Assembly: GCF_026001925.1 (NCBI RefSeq)
Contig: NZ_AP021869.1
Location: 1,798,001-1,862,000 of the forward strand
DNA: 64,000 nt
Direction: 5' to 3'
Source: Vibrio gangliei
GTDB taxonomy: Bacteria; Pseudomonadota; Gammaproteobacteria; Enterobacterales; Vibrionaceae
Position numbers and translations under genes: made by a program. The notes beneath the pieces are model-generated. The model ran no database searches and was not told the DNA's origin. It saw only the letters and a program-made list of their open reading frames with translations. This document shows, piece after piece, positions 27,887 through 35,417 of the stretch (position 1 is the stretch's first letter; each line of letters starts with the position of its first letter).

Positions 27887-28978
27887 ATGGGTTTCAAATG
27901 TGGAATCGTCGGTTTACCTAACGTAGGTAAATCCACTCTGTTTAATGCACTGACAAAAGCGGGAATCGAAGCAGCAAACTTCCCTTTCTGTACGATTGAG
28001 CCAAACACAGGCGTTGTTCCTGTGCCGGATTTACGTCTTGATGCTTTAGCAGAAATCGTTAATCCACAACGCATTTTGCCGACAACAATGGAATTCGTTG
28101 ATATTGCAGGCTTAGTTGCAGGTGCATCTCGTGGTGAAGGCTTAGGTAACAAATTCCTAGCGAACATCCGTGAAACTGACGCAATTGGACACGTTGTTCG
28201 TTGTTTTGAAAACGAAAACATTGTGCACGTTGCAGGCCGTATTTCTCCTATCGAAGACATTGAAATCATTAACCTAGAGTTGGCTTTAGCTGACTTGGAT
28301 AGCTGTGAACGTGCTATTCAACGCCAAGCGAAAAAAGCGAAAGGTGGTGATAAAGACGCTAAATTTGAAATCACCGTACTAGAAAAGCTGCTTCCCGTTT
28401 TCACTGAAGGCGGTATGGCGCGTTCTGTTGAATTATCAAAAGAAGAATTAGCAGCAGTAGGTTATCTGAACTTCCTAACACTAAAACCAACCATGTACAT
28501 TGCTAACGTCAATGAAGATGGCTTTGAAGATAACCCATACCTAGATCAAGTCCGTGAATACGCTAAAGCTGAAAATGCAGTTGTTGTACCGGTTTGTGCG
28601 GCGATTGAATCTGAAATGTCAGAACTAGACGAAGAAGATCGTGATGAATTCTTAGCAGATTTGGGTATTGAAGAGCCGGGGCTTAACCGTGTGATCCGTT
28701 CTGGCTATGAACTATTAACCCTTCAAACCTACTTCACTGCAGGTGTGAAAGAAGTACGCGCATGGACAATTCCGGTAGGCGCAACCGCTCCACAAGCTGC
28801 AGGTAAAATCCACACGGACTTTGAAAAAGGCTTCATCCGTGCGGAAGTCGTTGGTTATGACGACTTTATCCAGTTCAAAGGTGAAAGTGGTGCAAAAGAA
28901 GCAGGTAAATGGCGTCTAGAAGGTAAAGATTACATCGTAAAAGATGGTGATGTGGTTCACTTCCGCTTTAACGTCTAA
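27887..28978 (+). CDS. ychF: Redox-regulated ribosome-binding ATPase YchF
   Basis: YchF is an OLA1-type P-loop protein that prefers ATP and binds the ribosome. The 363-residue protein starts [22 protein letters not shown] (P-loop), has the switch motif [20 protein letters not shown], the NVNEDG motif in the nucleotide-specificity region, a coiled-coil arm (about residues 130-200) and a C-terminal TGS domain ending HFRFNV. Codon bias suggests high expression. It lies 75 bp after pth and may share its transcript. Confidence 0.97.
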   Translation: MGFKCGIVGLPNVGKSTLFNALTKAGIEAANFPFCTIEPNTGVVPVPDLRLDALAEIVNPQRILPTTMEFVDIAGLVAGASRGEGLGNKFLANIRETDAIGHVVRCFENENIVHVAGRISPIEDIEIINLELALADLDSCERAIQRQAKKAKGGDKDAKFEITVLEKLLPVFTEGGMARSVELSKEELAAVGYLNFLTLKPTMYIANVNEDGFEDNPYLDQVREYAKAENAVVVPVCAAIESEMSELDEEDRDEFLADLGIEEPGLNRVIRSGYELLTLQTYFTAGVKEVRAWTIPVGATAPQAAGKIHTDFEKGFIRAEVVGYDDFIQFKGESGAKEAGKWRLEGKDYIVKDGDVVHFRFNV

Positions 28979-29009
28979 TTTTTCAGCATAAGATCATTAG
29001 AAAATGAAT

Positions 29010-29037
29010 AAAGCCAGCCTCTTTGCTGGCTTTTTTT
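29010..29037 (+). terminator. Rho-independent terminator of ychF
   Basis: AAAGCCAGC and GCTGGC form the stem, followed by TTTTTTT, 31 bp after the ychF stop codon. The 310-bp stretch from ychF to the first tRNA contains only this terminator and the tRNA promoter. Confidence 0.88.
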
Positions 29038-29175
29038 ATACGAAAAAATGACATCTAATAGGATTGATTTCACCAAAAAACACAGCATAAATATGCCATT
29101 TTGTTCACAAACAAAGCTTTTTGTTTAAAAAAGGGTCGAACGATACTAGTTTCGTCATTTATTAAAAAAAAACTA

Positions 29176-29204
29176 TTGACGCTCGAGGCCCATATACGCA
29201 TAAT
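29176..29204 (+). promoter_or_regulatory. Sigma-70 promoter of the tRNA cluster
   Basis: TTGACG (29176-29181) and CATAAT (29199-29204) are separated by exactly 17 bp, and GCGCTCC follows the -10 box. A GC-rich discriminator is typical of stringently controlled stable-RNA promoters. The first tRNA starts 85 bp downstream. Confidence 0.83.
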
Positions 29205-29288
29205 GCGCTCCGTCCTTGAGACACAGCAGTTGTTTTAAAAGAAATAAATATTTCAAAAACAATAAATGCTTCAAAGGCAATAAAATTT

Positions 29289-29365
29289 GGCTACGTAGCT
29301 CAGTTGGTTAGAGCACATCACTCATAATGATGGGGTCACAGGTTCGAATCCCGTCGTAGCCACCA
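29289..29365 (+). tRNA. tRNA-Met (anticodon CAT), copy 1
   Basis: The 77-nt gene GGCTACGTAGCTCAG...GTAGCCACCA has anticodon stem-loop ATCACTCATAATGAT (anticodon CAT). The paired first base and the absence of the CGC...A initiator features mark it as the elongator tRNA. It heads the cluster. Confidence 0.95.
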
Positions 29366-29403
29366 TATTTAAAACGAATGTCTTTTAGAGGTTCGTTGCT
29401 CGT

Positions 29404-29426
29404 AACGGCTTCACCAATCAGCTGTT
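29404..29426 (+). ncRNA. Leader hairpin 1 before tRNA-Leu copy 1
   Basis: AACGGCT and AGCTGTT pair (one G-T pair) around the 9-nt loop TCACCAATC. The same loop pattern is present before all five tRNA-Leu genes. It is a structured segment of the precursor transcript and probably a processing signal. Confidence 0.6.
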
Positions 29427-29439
29427 TATTATCGAGCGA

Positions 29440-29456
29440 CTAGGGTGATTCCCTAG
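29440..29456 (+). ncRNA. Leader hairpin 2 before tRNA-Leu copy 1
   Basis: CTAGGG-TGATT-CCCTAG forms a 6-bp stem with a 5-nt loop, followed by CACGGTTTT and the tRNA start. Each tRNA-Leu of the cluster has a hairpin at this place with a different stem sequence but the same loop size. Confidence 0.65.
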
Positions 29457-29465
29457 CACGGTTTT

Positions 29466-29550
29466 GCGGTCGTGGCGGAATTGGTAGACGCACCAGATTT
29501 AGGTTCTGGCGCCGCAAGGTGTGAGAGTTCAAGTCTCTCCGACCGCACCA
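29466..29550 (+). tRNA. tRNA-Leu (anticodon TAG), copy 1
   Basis: The 85-nt gene GCGGTCGTGGCGG...CGACCGCACCA has the anticodon loop TTTAGGT in stem CCAGA/TCTGG (anticodon TAG) and a long variable arm. It reads CUN codons. The acceptor stem uses T-A at pair 5:68. Confidence 0.96.
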
Positions 29551-29633
29551 TGAATAAACGTTTCTCGGTTATCGAGTCTCGTTTCTCGAAAAAACATCGA
29601 GCGACGAGTAACGAAAATTCGAGTTTCGTCGAC
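29551..29633. repeat. Leu-Gln spacer repeat, unit of 83 bp (four identical copies)
   Basis: The 83 bp between tRNA-Leu and tRNA-Gln recur without change at 30085-30167, 30436-30518 and 30784-30866. The spacer is rich in CTCG/CGAG, with a self-pairing CGACGA...TCGTCG near its end and CTCG-GTTAT-CGAG near its start. Perfect identity points to recent duplication or gene conversion of the Leu-Gln unit. Confidence 0.93.
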
Positions 29634-29708
29634 TGGGCTATCGCCAAGCGGTAAGGCACCGGCTTTTGATGCCGGCATTCCCTGGTTCGAATCCAGGTAG
29701 CCCAGCCA
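29634..29708 (+). tRNA. tRNA-Gln (anticodon TTG), copy 1
   Basis: The 75-nt gene TGGGCTATCGCCAAG...AGCCCAGCCA has anticodon loop CTTTTGATG in stem CCGGC/GCCGG (anticodon TTG), reading CAA and CAG. The first base T pairs weakly with A, as usual for bacterial tRNA-Gln. Confidence 0.96.
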
Positions 29709-29822
29709 CTATTTAAAACGATATTCTTTTTAGAGTCTCGTTTCTCGAAAAACAATTTCGAGACTAGAAGTCCAGAAAGTATTTGGTTATACTTCTCGGC
29801 TCAAAGTTACTCAGTAACTATT

Positions 29823-29899
29823 GGCTACGTAGCTCAGTTGGTTAGAGCACATCACTCATAATGATGGGGTCACAGGTTCGAATCCCGTCGTAGCCACCA
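29823..29899 (+). tRNA. tRNA-Met (anticodon CAT), copy 2
   Basis: This gene is identical to copy 1 over all 77 bases. It is preceded by a small hairpin, GTTAC-TCA-GTAAC, and followed by the same spacer type that leads to tRNA-Leu copy 2, so a Met-Leu-Gln block appears to have been duplicated. Confidence 0.95.
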
Positions 29900-29937
29900 T
29901 ATTTAAAACGAATGTCTTTTAGAGGTTCGTTGCTCGT

Positions 29938-29960
29938 AACGGCTTCACCAATCAGCTGTT
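29938..29960 (+). ncRNA. Leader hairpin 1 before tRNA-Leu copy 2
   Basis: AACGGCT-TCACCAATC-AGCTGTT, identical to the hairpin before copy 1. Confidence 0.6.
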
Positions 29961-29973
29961 TATTATCGAGCGA

Positions 29974-29990
29974 CTAGGGAATTTCCCTAG
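29974..29990 (+). ncRNA. Leader hairpin 2 before tRNA-Leu copy 2
   Basis: CTAGGG-AATTT-CCCTAG. The stem is the same as before copy 1, but the loop differs (AATTT against TGATT), so the stem has been kept while the loop drifted. CACGGTTTT follows. Confidence 0.65.
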
Positions 29991-29999
29991 CACGGTTTT

Positions 30000-30084
30000 G
30001 CGGTCGTGGCGGAATTGGTAGACGCACCAGATTTAGGTTCTGGCGCCGCAAGGTGTGAGAGTTCAAGTCTCTCCGACCGCACCA
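30000..30084 (+). tRNA. tRNA-Leu (anticodon TAG), copy 2
   Basis: This 85-nt gene is identical to copy 1, with acceptor stem GCGGTCG/CGACCGC and an encoded CCA. Confidence 0.96.
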
Positions 30085-30167
30085 TGAATAAACGTTTCTC
30101 GGTTATCGAGTCTCGTTTCTCGAAAAAACATCGAGCGACGAGTAACGAAAATTCGAGTTTCGTCGAC

Positions 30168-30242
30168 TGGGCTATCGCCAAGCGGTAAGGCACCGGCTTT
30201 TGATGCCGGCATTCCCTGGTTCGAATCCAGGTAGCCCAGCCA
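30168..30242 (+). tRNA. tRNA-Gln (anticodon TTG), copy 2
   Basis: This 75-nt gene is identical to copy 1. It is followed by a spacer whose first hairpin (30252-30275) and terminator-like hairpin differ from those after tRNA-Met. Confidence 0.96.
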
Positions 30243-30251
30243 CTTTTTAAG

Positions 30252-30275
30252 ACGATATTCTGTTTAGAGTGTCGT
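30252..30275 (+). ncRNA. Post-tRNA hairpin in the Gln-Leu spacer
   Basis: ACGATATTCT pairs with AGAGTGTCGT (two G-T pairs) around GTTT, 9 nt after the tRNA-Gln CCA. Equivalent hairpins follow tRNA-Met copy 1 (29373-29397), tRNA-Gln copy 4 (30602-30624 region after copy 3) and the decayed tRNA-Gln (31043-31066), where a G to A change turns a G-T pair into A-T. Confidence 0.5.
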
Positions 30276-30285
30276 ATCTCGAAGA

Positions 30286-30315
30286 GCAAGCTTAGCCAAT
30301 CAGCTTGCTTTTTTT
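30286..30315 (+). terminator. Internal terminator-like hairpin before tRNA-Leu copy 3
   Basis: GCAAGCT-TAGCCAATC-AGCTTGC is followed by seven T residues. It has the form of a Rho-independent terminator inside the tRNA cluster, and it occupies the position of leader hairpin 1, with the same 9-nt loop type. Confidence 0.65.
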
Positions 30316-30325
30316 ATCGGGATAA

Positions 30326-30340
30326 CTGAGGTAATCTCAG
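30326..30340 (+). ncRNA. Leader hairpin 2 before tRNA-Leu copy 3
   Basis: CTGAG-GTAAT-CTCAG, then ACACGTATTT, then the tRNA. The stem sequence is unrelated to that before copies 1 and 2 but pairs fully. Confidence 0.65.
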
Positions 30341-30350
30341 ACACGTATTT

Positions 30351-30435
30351 GCGGACGTGGCGGAATTGGTAGACGCACCAGATTTAGGTTCTGGCGCCGC
30401 AAGGTGTGAGAGTTCAAGTCTCTCCGTCCGCACCA
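30351..30435 (+). tRNA. tRNA-Leu (anticodon TAG), copy 3 with compensated acceptor stem
   Basis: This gene has the same body as copies 1, 2 and 4, but the acceptor stem is GCGGACG/CGTCCGC. Pair 5:68 is A-T instead of T-A, a compensatory double change that keeps pairing. Confidence 0.96.
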
Positions 30436-30518
30436 TGAATAAACGTTTCTCGGTTATCGAGTCTCGTTTCTCGAAAAAACATCGAGCGACGAGTAACGAA
30501 AATTCGAGTTTCGTCGAC

Positions 30519-30593
30519 TGGGCTATCGCCAAGCGGTAAGGCACCGGCTTTTGATGCCGGCATTCCCTGGTTCGAATCCAGGTAGCCCAGCCA
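30519..30593 (+). tRNA. tRNA-Gln (anticodon TTG), copy 3
   Basis: This 75-nt gene is identical to copy 1, including the encoded CCA. Confidence 0.96.
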
Positions 30594-30633
30594 CTATTAA
30601 AACGATATTCTTTTAGAGTGTCGAATCTCGAGA

Positions 30634-30663
30634 GCAAGCTTAGCCAATCAGCTTGCTTTTTTT
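30634..30663 (+). terminator. Internal terminator-like hairpin before tRNA-Leu copy 4
   Basis: GCAAGCT-TAGCCAATC-AGCTTGC plus a T7 run, the same as at 30286-30315. Read-through or antitermination is needed for the last tRNAs if transcription starts only at 29204. Confidence 0.65.
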
Positions 30664-30673
30664 ATCGGGATAA

Positions 30674-30688
30674 CTGAGGTAATCTCAG
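30674..30688 (+). ncRNA. Leader hairpin 2 before tRNA-Leu copy 4
   Basis: CTGAG-GTAAT-CTCAG followed by ACACGGTTTT and the tRNA start. Confidence 0.65.
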
Positions 30689-30698
30689 ACACGGTTTT

Positions 30699-30783
30699 GC
30701 GGTCGTGGCGGAATTGGTAGACGCACCAGATTTAGGTTCTGGCGCCGCAAGGTGTGAGAGTTCAAGTCTCTCCGACCGCACCA
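30699..30783 (+). tRNA. tRNA-Leu (anticodon TAG), copy 4
   Basis: This 85-nt gene is identical to copies 1 and 2, with acceptor stem GCGGTCG/CGACCGC. Confidence 0.96.
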
Positions 30784-30866
30784 TGAATAAACGTTTCTCG
30801 GTTATCGAGTCTCGTTTCTCGAAAAAACATCGAGCGACGAGTAACGAAAATTCGAGTTTCGTCGAC

Positions 30867-30941
30867 TGGGCTATCGCCAAGCGGTAAGGCACCGGCTTTT
30901 GATGCCGGCATTCCCTGGTTCGAATCCAGGTAGCCCAGCCA
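30867..30941 (+). tRNA. tRNA-Gln (anticodon TTG), copy 4
   Basis: This 75-nt gene is identical to copy 1. It is followed directly by sequence that contains a decayed further tRNA-Gln copy. Confidence 0.96.
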
Positions 30942-30970
30942 TTTTTTAGCGTTGGAAGTGAGTCACATAG

Positions 30971-31033
30971 CCGGAGGCTTTTGATTCGTTACCTTGAACA
31001 TTCCCTGTCATCGGAATCCAGGTAGCCCAGCCA
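30971..31033 (+). pseudogene. Decayed tRNA-Gln remnant
   Basis: The segment keeps pieces of tRNA-Gln in order: CCGG and GGCTTTTGAT of the anticodon arm, CATTCCCTG of the variable region and an intact 3' end, GGAATCCAGGTAGCCCAGCCA from 31013, with the T-loop disrupted (TCATC in place of GTTC) and unrelated bases between. The 5' half is unrecognisable. It was probably a fifth Leu-Gln unit that lost its Gln gene. Confidence 0.8.
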
Positions 31034-31075
31034 CTATTTAACACGATATTCTGTTTAGAATGTCGTATCTCGAAG

Positions 31076-31100
31076 AGCATATTTCATCAATTAGTATGTT
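31076..31100 (+). ncRNA. Leader hairpin 1 before tRNA-Leu copy 5
   Basis: AGCATATT-TCATCAATT-AGTATGTT pairs over 8 bp with two G-T pairs. The 9-nt loop again fits T-N-N-Y-CAAT-Y although the stem sequence is new. Confidence 0.55.
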
Positions 31101-31116
31101 CGTAACATTCGAGAAA

Positions 31117-31135
31117 CTAGAAACGAGTTTTCTAG
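31117..31135 (+). ncRNA. Leader hairpin 2 before tRNA-Leu copy 5
   Basis: CTAGAAA-CGAGT-TTTCTAG forms 7 pairs with a 5-nt loop, followed by ACACGTGTTT and the tRNA. This is the third distinct stem sequence at this position. Confidence 0.65.
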
Positions 31136-31145
31136 ACACGTGTTT

Positions 31146-31230
31146 GCGGACGTGGCGGAATTGGTAGACGCACCAGATTTAGGTTCTGGCGCCGCAAGGT
31201 GTGAGAGTTCAAGTCTCTCCGTCCGCACCA
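31146..31230 (+). tRNA. tRNA-Leu (anticodon TAG), copy 5
   Basis: This is the 85-nt last gene of the cluster, with the GCGGACG/CGTCCGC acceptor stem as in copy 3. Confidence 0.96.
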
Positions 31231-31238
31231 TCATCTTC

Positions 31239-31262
31239 AAAGCCCACTTCATTGTGGGCTTT
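31239..31262 (+). terminator. Terminator at the end of the tRNA cluster
   Basis: AAAGCCCAC-TTCATT-GTGGGCTTT starts 9 nt after the last CCA. The T-run after the stem is short, so termination may be partial. Confidence 0.65.
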
Positions 31263-31396
31263 GTCGTATTTACTGCTTACCTCTTTCTTAACTTTGTTAC
31301 CTATATCACTTTTCATTTCTTAATTTTCGTTTCTTTCTCATTGATACCTAAGTAATCTCAAGATAGCCGTAACTGTTTATAAAGTAGGATAAAAAT

Positions 31397-32434
31397 ATGG
31401 AAGTTCTCTCTCTTATCATTAGTGGTTATACGGATAAAGACGAGCAAAATGGTCTGTATCGTGCGACACTCGATGCTCAAACCGCCAAACTCAACATTAA
31501 GCCTCTAAATATCGCTCTTAAGCACCCCTCCTACTTTGATTATTGTAACCACCGACTAACGGTAATCTCAGAAGTCTTAGAGACTCAATCTCCTACTATC
31601 TGCCAATATCAATTCGTTAATGATAAAGCGACGCTGATTGCCAAGCACGCCCTCAGCGGCAGCACCCCTTGTTATGTAGAGAGGAATACTAACCTAGGAT
31701 TGGTCGCAACCGCCCAATACGGTACAGGTCATGTCGACATTTTTTCCAGTGACAATCAAGGCATCATTGCTGAGCACATTCAGACAATAGACAGCCAAGC
31801 ACTTGCTGGCTCTGAGGAGGTGGAGTCACACGCCCACCAAGCCATGCTGCTTTCACAAAGCCGCGAGCTAATTACCGTTGATCTCGGTTGTGACTGTGTA
31901 CGTATCTTTCCTTTTGATCCAACAACAAACGCATTTACAACATCCGATTCCTATAGCCTCACTTTAGACAACGAAAGTGGCCCGAGGCATGCAGTTTTCA
32001 CTAAAGATGAAACTTTCGGATTGGTGTTATGCGAAATATCAGAGCAATTGATTACCTTGCATAAAGTGAAAAATAAATGGCAGGTATTGCACTCTCAACC
32101 AGCTCTGCCGGATACCGACAATGGCCAAGCAGCAGGGGCAATTAAATTTTCGCCGGATGAACGATTTGTGTATGTAACAGGAAGGCGTCAAAACTTAATT
32201 TCATTTTTTGCATTCGATGGACAAACTGGAGAATGCACTCATCAATTTTCGATAGATTGTGGTGGTGAATTTGCGAGAGATTTTGCCATTTCAGAAGACG
32301 GGGCTTGGCTTGTGATCGCCAATCAGTTCAGCCATAACCTTGCTGTATTCAAACGTAATAACCAAACGGGTGAACTACAAGATACAAACGTCAGACATAA
32401 AATCCCCTCACCCACCTGTGTGAAATTTGTCTGA
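31397..32434 (+). CDS. Lactonase family beta-propeller protein (Pgl/YbhE-like)
   Basis: The 345-residue protein matches the lactonase/6-phosphogluconolactonase (YbhE) family: LIISGYTDKDEQNGLY at the start, repeated blade motifs such as HPSYFDYCNHRLTVISE, ESHAHQAML, GPRHAVFTKDE, IKFSPDERFVYVTGRRQNLISFF and FAISEDGAWLVIANQFSHNLAVF. A seven-bladed propeller is expected, acting in the cytoplasm since no signal peptide is seen. Whether the substrate is 6-phosphogluconolactone is inferred from the family. It stands alone between the tRNA cluster and ubiF, with its own terminator. Confidence 0.82.
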   Translation: MEVLSLIISGYTDKDEQNGLYRATLDAQTAKLNIKPLNIALKHPSYFDYCNHRLTVISEVLETQSPTICQYQFVNDKATLIAKHALSGSTPCYVERNTNLGLVATAQYGTGHVDIFSSDNQGIIAEHIQTIDSQALAGSEEVESHAHQAMLLSQSRELITVDLGCDCVRIFPFDPTTNAFTTSDSYSLTLDNESGPRHAVFTKDETFGLVLCEISEQLITLHKVKNKWQVLHSQPALPDTDNGQAAGAIKFSPDERFVYVTGRRQNLISFFAFDGQTGECTHQFSIDCGGEFARDFAISEDGAWLVIANQFSHNLAVFKRNNQTGELQDTNVRHKIPSPTCVKFV

Positions 32435-32453
32435 GGAAATTCGAAACAAAAAT

Positions 32454-32484
32454 AAAACAGCTTGCGAAAGTGCAAGCTGTTTTA
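32454..32484. terminator. Bidirectional terminator between the lactonase gene and ubiF
   Basis: AAAACAGCTTGC and GCAAGCTGTTTT form a perfect 12-bp stem with a 6-nt loop and T-rich flanks on both strands, between convergent genes. Confidence 0.9.
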
Positions 32485-32504
32485 TTTGAATATTAAAATG
32501 AACG

Positions 32505-33686
32505 CTATAGCCCCAGCGCGTATTTCAGGACTTGTTTTTTTATCTCGCCAGAATGCTCAGCCGCTTTCAATGCGACATTTCTCATCAATTTTAATGGCAG
32601 AATTTCGTTACTGAAAGTCTTATAGAAGAAATCCATTCCCGATTGCATTAACAGGTTATCTCTACGGCGCTGCTTTTCATAATCAACAAATGCTAAGTTG
32701 CCCTCCAAGCCTTTATCGGCAATAGTGTCTAATAATACCGACACATCTTTAAAGCCAAGGTTCACGCCTTGTCCTGCGAGCGGGTTGATCGTATGAGCAG
32801 AATCACCAACCAAAACACAGCGATTGGCAAAATAGGCTTGCGCGTGACGACGTGTTAACGGGAATGAGCCGGCTTGCAACACCTGAATATCGCCTAGTTC
32901 TTGAGGGAAATGGGTAAGCACTTCTTGTCTTAACGATTCTGGTGACATCGATTGTAATTGCTTAATACGCTTTGGGCTGTCGTACCACACCAAAGAGCCT
33001 TGCTGAATACCATCTTGAGTCGACGCGAGTGGCAAGAAAGAACGTGGGCCTGAAGGGGTAAACCACTGCCAAGTCACATCACGTACACGGCCATCCGGTA
33101 AGTTTGGCAACGCCACATTGATTAACATACAACGCTGACGATAATCCCATGCAGTGATACCAATATTCGCTTGCTGACGCACTTTCGAGTTTGCACCATC
33201 CGCGCCCACAACCCATTGTGCTGCCAGCCGCTCACCGGTATCCAAAATCACAGTATTTGACTCAACACCAAATTCAATCTTATCTAAGTTACTTGGGCAA
33301 AAGAGGGTTAAGTTAGGGTGTTGGGAAAACTGCTCCCACAAACCTAGCTGCATAATTCGATTTTCGACCATGTAACCCAGCTTATCTAACCCGATCTCTT
33401 TAGCATGAAAGCGCGTGCGGCATTCAGGGTGTTCCCAAGTTTCTAACCCTAAGTAAGGCGTCACTCGCTTGCTGGTCACCGATTCCCAAGCGCCGAGTTT
33501 CTTAAACAAATCCACCGATGCTTTTGAAATAGCAGAAACACGCAGATCCATAGGTTGAGAATGCTCAAACGACTGAGGTGCGCGACCTTCAACTAATGCG
33601 ACCGACTTTTTCTGCTTCGCCAGTCCTAGGGCTAATGCTGCCCCGACCATGCCACCACCGACAATCACTACATCAAACTTGGTCAT
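32505..33686 (-). CDS. ubiF: Ubiquinone biosynthesis hydroxylase UbiF
   Basis: UbiF adds the C-6 hydroxyl to demethoxyubiquinol in coenzyme Q synthesis. The 393-residue flavoprotein has the FAD dinucleotide motif VVIVGGGMVGAALALGLA (about residues 6-23), the middle motif WVVGADGANSKVRQ and the C-terminal CVLVGDSAHTINPLAGQGVNLGFKDV. The ATG at 33686 is preceded by GAGG and gives the normal N-terminus; an upstream start at 33698 adds four residues. It is divergent from miaB and close to the Met/Leu/Gln tRNAs, as in E. coli. Confidence 0.93.
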   Translation of the reverse strand: MTKFDVVIVGGGMVGAALALGLAKQKKSVALVEGRAPQSFEHSQPMDLRVSAISKASVDLFKKLGAWESVTSKRVTPYLGLETWEHPECRTRFHAKEIGLDKLGYMVENRIMQLGLWEQFSQHPNLTLFCPSNLDKIEFGVESNTVILDTGERLAAQWVVGADGANSKVRQQANIGITAWDYRQRCMLINVALPNLPDGRVRDVTWQWFTPSGPRSFLPLASTQDGIQQGSLVWYDSPKRIKQLQSMSPESLRQEVLTHFPQELGDIQVLQAGSFPLTRRHAQAYFANRCVLVGDSAHTINPLAGQGVNLGFKDVSVLLDTIADKGLEGNLAFVDYEKQRRRDNLLMQSGMDFFYKTFSNEILPLKLMRNVALKAAEHSGEIKKQVLKYALGL

Positions 33687-33966
33687 ACCAAACCTCAAAA
33701 AAATATCTTGAACGCATTCTACTCTACCCTACAATTTTTTCAGCCATGTTCCTCAAATTATTCAAGTTTAAGCCTCCATATTTCCATATTAAAAATACGT
33801 CTATAATTCAATCAAGGCTTTGTCGTCTCTAGCTCTAGTCAGGTTGCATTTAAAGCAGTACAATACGCGGCTTGCTGGATCTTGGCTTAATCTATTAACC
33901 GGATTTCTGCACGAAATGATGAGCAAAAGCTCAACCCAACACTGATTTAATACGAGCGAATGTGAA

Positions 33967-35391
33967 ATGAGTAAGAAACTGCTAATTAAAACTTGGGGCT
34001 GTCAGATGAACGAATACGATTCATCAAAAATGGCCGACCTACTTAATGCCGCAAATGGATATGAGCTAACTGAAGATCCAGCGGAAGCAGACGTATTACT
34101 GTTAAATACCTGTTCTATTCGTGAAAAAGCACAAGAGAAAGTGTTTCATCAGCTAGGTCGTTGGAAAACACTGAAAGACAAAAAAGAAGGTGTGGTGATT
34201 GGCGTAGGTGGCTGTGTGGCGACCCAAGAAGGTGACCATATCCGAGATCGCGCCCCTTATGTTGATGTTATTTTTGGTCCTCAGACCTTGCACCGTCTAC
34301 CTGAAATGATCAAACAATCACAGGCTAACACAGGTCCTGTGATGGATATTTCATTCCCAGAGATCGAGAAATTCGATAGCCTGCCTGAACCTCGTGCTGA
34401 AGGTGCAACGGCATTCGTATCGATCATGGAAGGCTGCTCAAAATACTGCACTTACTGCGTAGTACCTTATACGCGCGGTGAAGAAGTCAGCCGCCCTATG
34501 GATGACGTATTGTTTGAAATTGCTCAACTTGCCGAGCAAGGCGTGCGTGAAGTCAACCTACTGGGTCAAAACGTGAACGCATATCGTGGCCCGACTCATG
34601 ATGGTGATATCTGCACTTTTGCCGAATTATTACGCCTAGTGGCCTCCATTGACGGTATCGATCGCATTCGTTTCACCACCAGCCACCCACTTGAATTTGG
34701 TGATGACATCATCGCCGTGTATGAAGATACGCCTGAACTGGTTAGTTTCTTGCATTTGCCAGTACAAAGTGGCTCAGACCGTATTTTGACTATGATGAAG
34801 CGCCCACACACCGCTATCGAATACAAATCGATTATTCGTAAGCTGCGTAAAGCACGTCCTGATATTCAAATCAGTTCGGACTTTATTGTTGGCTTCCCTG
34901 GTGAATCAAAACAAGATTTCCAAGACACTATGAAGCTCATTAAAGACGTAGATTTTGATATGAGCTTTAGCTTCATCTTCTCACCACGCCCAGGTACGCC
35001 AGCAGCGGATTACCCATGCGATGTTTCTGAAGAAGAGAAAAAAGAGCGTTTATATGAACTTCAACAACAGATCAATGCTCAAGCGATGCGTTACTCTCGT
35101 CTAATGCTAGATACCGAGCAACGCATTTTGGTTGAAGGTCCATCTAAGAAAAACCTAATGGAACTACGTGGTCGTACTGAAAACAACCGAGTGGTGAACT
35201 TTGAAGGTTCTGCTGACTTGATTGGCCAATTTGTTGATGTGAAAATTACCGACGTTTTCCCGAACTCTCTACGCGGTGAATTAATCCGTACAGAAGCAGA
35301 GATGGGCTTACGTACCGCCGTTTCTCCAGCAGAAATGATGAAAAAAACTCGAAAAGAAGATGATTTAGGGGTTGTTACTTTCATGCCCTAA
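33967..35391 (+). CDS. miaB: tRNA-2-methylthio-N6-isopentenyladenosine synthase
   Basis: MiaB is a radical-SAM enzyme that adds the methylthio group to i6A37 in tRNAs reading UNN codons. The 474-residue protein has the N-terminal UPF0004 domain with three cluster Cys ([28 protein letters not shown]), the radical-SAM motif [15 protein letters not shown] (about residues 157-171) and a C-terminal TRAM domain. It begins the miaB-ybeZ-ybeY-ybeX-lnt group. A long hairpin lies in the spacer to ybeZ. Confidence 0.97.
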   Translation: MSKKLLIKTWGCQMNEYDSSKMADLLNAANGYELTEDPAEADVLLLNTCSIREKAQEKVFHQLGRWKTLKDKKEGVVIGVGGCVATQEGDHIRDRAPYVDVIFGPQTLHRLPEMIKQSQANTGPVMDISFPEIEKFDSLPEPRAEGATAFVSIMEGCSKYCTYCVVPYTRGEEVSRPMDDVLFEIAQLAEQGVREVNLLGQNVNAYRGPTHDGDICTFAELLRLVASIDGIDRIRFTTSHPLEFGDDIIAVYEDTPELVSFLHLPVQSGSDRILTMMKRPHTAIEYKSIIRKLRKARPDIQISSDFIVGFPGESKQDFQDTMKLIKDVDFDMSFSFIFSPRPGTPAADYPCDVSEEEKKERLYELQQQINAQAMRYSRLMLDTEQRILVEGPSKKNLMELRGRTENNRVVNFEGSADLIGQFVDVKITDVFPNSLRGELIRTEAEMGLRTAVSPAEMMKKTRKEDDLGVVTFMP

Positions 35392-35417
35392 CACCATCTT
35401 AGAAATAAGATAAGTAA

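Noticed and set aside
29453..31355. Open reading frames on both strands over the tRNA cluster (about 60 to 107 codons, repeated)
   Set aside because: They run through tRNA genes and their spacers and repeat with the tRNA units. They carry the usual tRNA-derived peptide strings (for example MAELVDAPDLGSGAA), a known annotation artefact.
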